Shown here in pieces: positions 7,061 to 8,836 of a DNA stretch of 8,836 nt. How positions within the stretch are numbered: position 1 is the stretch's first letter; every line of letters begins with the position of its first letter. The stretch spans positions 1 to 8,836 of the forward strand of contig JAQVGE010000036.1 in assembly GCA_028696935.1 (NCBI GenBank), given 5' to 3'. The notes under the pieces were generated by a model. It saw only the letters and a list, made by a program, of their open reading frames with translations. It was not told where the DNA came from and ran no database searches. This stretch comes from Minisyncoccota bacterium (GTDB taxonomy: Bacteria; Patescibacteria; Paceibacteria; UBA9973). Both the position numbers and the translations under genes were made by a program.

Positions 7061-8166
7061 ATTTCGAGGAATTGGTTTATCAAATTGAACTTGCCCACAA
7101 AGAGCTTCAATCCTATGCAGTTCGCCAGGTTAATAATGCTTTAACCATGCGAAACATCCTGATTGGCTTTTACATCGTTGAATACGAACAAAATGGCTCC
7201 GACAGAGCAAACTATGGTCAGGAAACAATCAAATCTTTGGCGCAACGCCTGAATCACATCAAAGGCATATCAAAAACGCAGCTGTATCGCTTTCGGGATT
7301 TTTATTTGACCTACCCCGCAATTTTCTCAACAGTGTCGGGAAAATTACAAACCACTAACAATGAACTTTTTAGAATATTCCCAACAGTGTCGGGAAAATC
7401 ACTTGAATCTAAAAACGAGGCCTTTTCGCCGGAGCCTGAGGTACTCTTAAATACCTTAAGCTTTTCTCATTTCATTGAACTGCTGAATATCAAAGAACCA
7501 CTGAAACGCTCTTTTTACGAAATTCAGGCAGTTAAAAACAATTGGGGAGCACGCGAGTTGGGCAGAGCCATCAACACCATGCTTTATGAGCGGACTGGTC
7601 TTTCAAAAGATAAAAAACAAGTGATTGAACGCTTAAAAACCGACCATCAACTTGAAATGGAAGATGTGGTAAAAAATCCCTATTTTCTGGAATTCATTGG
7701 TCTCGAAGAAAGAATAGCCTATAGCGAGACCGATCTGGAAACCGCCATCATCAATCACCTTCAGGATTTTTTAACCGAGATGGGCAGGGGCTTTTGCTTT
7801 GAGGCACGCCAAAAACGGATTACTTTCGACAACAAACATTACCGTATCGATTTGGTCTTTTATCACCGCATACTGAAATGCCATGTGCTCATTGATTTAA
7901 AAATTGGGAGTTTCGACCATGCCGATGCAGGCCAAATGAATATGTACCTGAACTATTATGCAAAAAATGAACGCACCGAAGGCGATAACCCACCAGTAGG
8001 TATTATTCTTTGTGCCGCCAAAAACGATGCGCTGGTTGAATATACCACAACGGGATTATCCCATGAAGTTTTTGTTTCAAAATATATGGTACAACTCCCA
8101 AGCAAGAAGGAACTGGAAGCCTTTATCAATAGAGAATTGAATGAGTTAAAAGGAGATGGGATATGA
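7057..8166 (+). CDS. DUF1016/YhcG-family PD-(D/E)XK nuclease
   Basis: The 369-residue protein has the two-part layout of DUF1016 (YhcG-like) proteins. The N-terminal domain, residues 1-85, includes RNILIGFYIVEYEQNG and YGQETIKSLAQRL, ending in SKTQLYRFRDFY. The C-terminal nuclease domain, about 200-365, includes KNPYFLEFIGL, then RIDLVFYHR (Asp265), LIDLKIG (Asp280, Lys282) and AGQMNMYLNYY. The catalytic triad is complete, so nuclease activity is expected; the biological substrate of the family is not firmly known. Between the domains is an 18-residue imperfect tandem repeat (TVSGK twice, about 89-124). DUF1016 genes are often seen with Type I restriction loci. Here it overlaps hsdM and hsdS by 4 bp at either end, so it is fully embedded between modification and specificity genes and should be co-translated with them. 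Confidence 0.92.
   Translation: MNFEELVYQIELAHKELQSYAVRQVNNALTMRNILIGFYIVEYEQNGSDRANYGQETIKSLAQRLNHIKGISKTQLYRFRDFYLTYPAIFSTVSGKLQTTNNELFRIFPTVSGKSLESKNEAFSPEPEVLLNTLSFSHFIELLNIKEPLKRSFYEIQAVKNNWGARELGRAINTMLYERTGLSKDKKQVIERLKTDHQLEMEDVVKNPYFLEFIGLEERIAYSETDLETAIINHLQDFLTEMGRGFCFEARQKRITFDNKHYRIDLVFYHRILKCHVLIDLKIGSFDHADAGQMNMYLNYYAKNERTEGDNPPVGIILCAAKNDALVEYTTTGLSHEVFVSKYMVQLPSKKELEAFINRELNELKGDGI
7321..7428 (+). repeat. Imperfect 54-bp in-frame tandem repeat within the DUF1016 gene
   Basis: Two adjacent 54-base units (7321-7374 and 7375-7428) encode IFSTVSGKLQTTNNELFR and IFPTVSGKSLESKNEAFS. An 18-base core (CAACAGTGTCGGGAAAAT) is identical at 7328-7345 and 7382-7399, exactly 54 bases apart. 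The unit is a multiple of three, so gain or loss keeps the frame. It lies in the hinge between the N-terminal and nuclease domains, so it may change linker length. Confidence 0.8.
8151..8155 (+). promoter_or_regulatory. Shine-Dalgarno-like AGGAG before hsdS
   Basis: AGGAG lies 7 bases before the hsdS start codon, inside the end of the DUF1016 gene. Other starts in this window lack such a motif and follow A-rich leaders, as is typical in Bacteroidota. It may be a chance effect of the LKGD codons or may help re-initiation at the ATGA overlap. Confidence 0.35.
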
Positions 8167-8836
8167 GTTGGAGAACGGTCAATTTAGGGGAAATAGTCGA
8201 CAATTTCTCAGTTCGGGCAAAGGATCATCCTGCCATAACTTCTGAATTGGAGTTTTGTGGTGTAAGTAATGAAGATGGCATTACTAAATCCAAGTACGCA
8301 GCGGAGGACAAAGCGGAAGATTACAAAATCATTGAAAAAGATTGTTTCGCTTATAATCCATATAGAATTAATGTTGGTTCAATCGGTCTTTTGGAAGATG
8401 ACACTGTTGGTCTTATTAGTCCTGCGTATGTTGTTTTCAAGCCAAAACCGAGAAGCATTATTCCTCAGCTCTTATTGAAGTTTTTGAAATCTGCTGAAGG
8501 TTTGCGGCAAATTAAAATGTATGCAAGAGGCACTGTTCGTCAAGCATTAAGGTATGAAGATTTATGCAAAATTGAAATTACGATACCTGATTATGACGAG
8601 CAAATTGAATTCTTTAAAAGAATTTCTGAAACCGAAGCTGAATCTATTGTGCTCTCCACCGAACTCACCCACCAACTCGATTTAGTAAAACAACTTCGCC
8701 AGGCCTTTTTGCGTGAGGCCATGCAGGGCAAATTGGTGCCACAGAAAGCGAATGATGAACCGGCTTCGGTGCCGCTTGAAAAAATCAAAGCCGAAAAGGA
8801 ACGCTTGGTGAAGGAGAAGAAATTAAAAAGGGGGAA
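8163..8836 (+). CDS. hsdS: Type I restriction-modification specificity subunit (3' partial)
   Basis: HsdS recognises the target sequence for the methyltransferase and restriction complex. The frame opens at ATG 8163 in an ATGA overlap with the preceding gene and is open to the window edge, giving 224 residues. The first target-recognition domain (about 1-145) includes CFAYNPYRINVGSIGLL (61-77), SPAYVVFKP (86-94) and a terminal IPDYDEQIEF segment. The central conserved helical region follows, with LTHQLDLVKQLRQAFLREAM (168-187), then QGKLVPQ and the charged KIKAEKERLVKEKK segment (208-220). This is the standard order, and the second recognition domain would lie beyond the window. GC content is low (about 32-40%) in the recognition domain and rises to about 52% after roughly base 8650, suggesting domain exchange. 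No frame break is seen. Confidence 0.95.
   Translation, partial: MSWRTVNLGEIVDNFSVRAKDHPAITSELEFCGVSNEDGITKSKYAAEDKAEDYKIIEKDCFAYNPYRINVGSIGLLEDDTVGLISPAYVVFKPKPRSIIPQLLLKFLKSAEGLRQIKMYARGTVRQALRYEDLCKIEITIPDYDEQIEFFKRISETEAESIVLSTELTHQLDLVKQLRQAFLREAMQGKLVPQKANDEPASVPLEKIKAEKERLVKEKKLKRG

Noticed and set aside
8269..8478. Short plus-strand open frame inside hsdS
   Set aside because: It is out of frame with the hsdS reading frame that runs unbroken from 8163 and shows clear HsdS motifs, so it is a shadow and not evidence of a frameshift.

Overview
The window looks like part of a defence island in a chromosome of the phylum Bacteroidota. Three things point there. Most genes start behind A-rich leaders with no Shine-Dalgarno motif. 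Two upstream regions carry matches to the Bacteroidota -7 promoter element TAnnTTTG. The proteins (a short 'NALIRYKTIDRCLR' regulator, an EcoEI-like HsdR, a DUF1016 nuclease) have a Bacteroidota flavour. The assignment comes from motifs alone, without any database search.

Layout. On the minus strand, at the left edge, are the 5' end of a possible DUF932-like gene (1-152) and a von Willebrand factor A (vWA) protein with an intact MIDAS metal site (183-815). Everything to the right is on the plus strand: a short DNA-binding regulator that resembles the N-terminus of WYL-family regulators but has no WYL domain (894-1520); hsdR (1620-4010); a 124-residue protein of unknown function (4013-4387); a PD-(D/E)XK nuclease of the PDDEXK_4 type (4439-5620); hsdM (5624-7060); a DUF1016/YhcG-like PD-(D/E)XK nuclease (7057-8166); and hsdS (8163-8836), which runs off the right edge.

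How it may work together. The core is a Type I restriction-modification system: HsdM methylates and HsdS recognises the target, and HsdR translocates and cuts unmodified DNA. The gene order is unusual because accessory genes sit inside the operon: two between hsdR and hsdM, and a DUF1016 nuclease between hsdM and hsdS. The junctions are very tight (2 and 3 bp gaps, two ATGA overlaps), which argues for co-expression. The operon would therefore encode three separate PD-(D/E)XK active sites plus one methyltransferase. The WYL-like regulator sits between the divergent vWA gene and hsdR, and inverted-repeat elements lie in both flanking promoter regions, so it is the obvious candidate controller.

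Base composition is mosaic. Hand-counted 60-base lines give about 45-53% GC in hsdM and in the conserved part of hsdS. The values are about 25-42% in the inserted PDDEXK_4 gene, about 33% in the regulator and about 32-40% in the HsdS target-recognition domain. This fits modular gain of accessory genes and exchange of the recognition domain. I saw no tRNA, rRNA, CRISPR array, insertion sequence or convincing intrinsic terminator.
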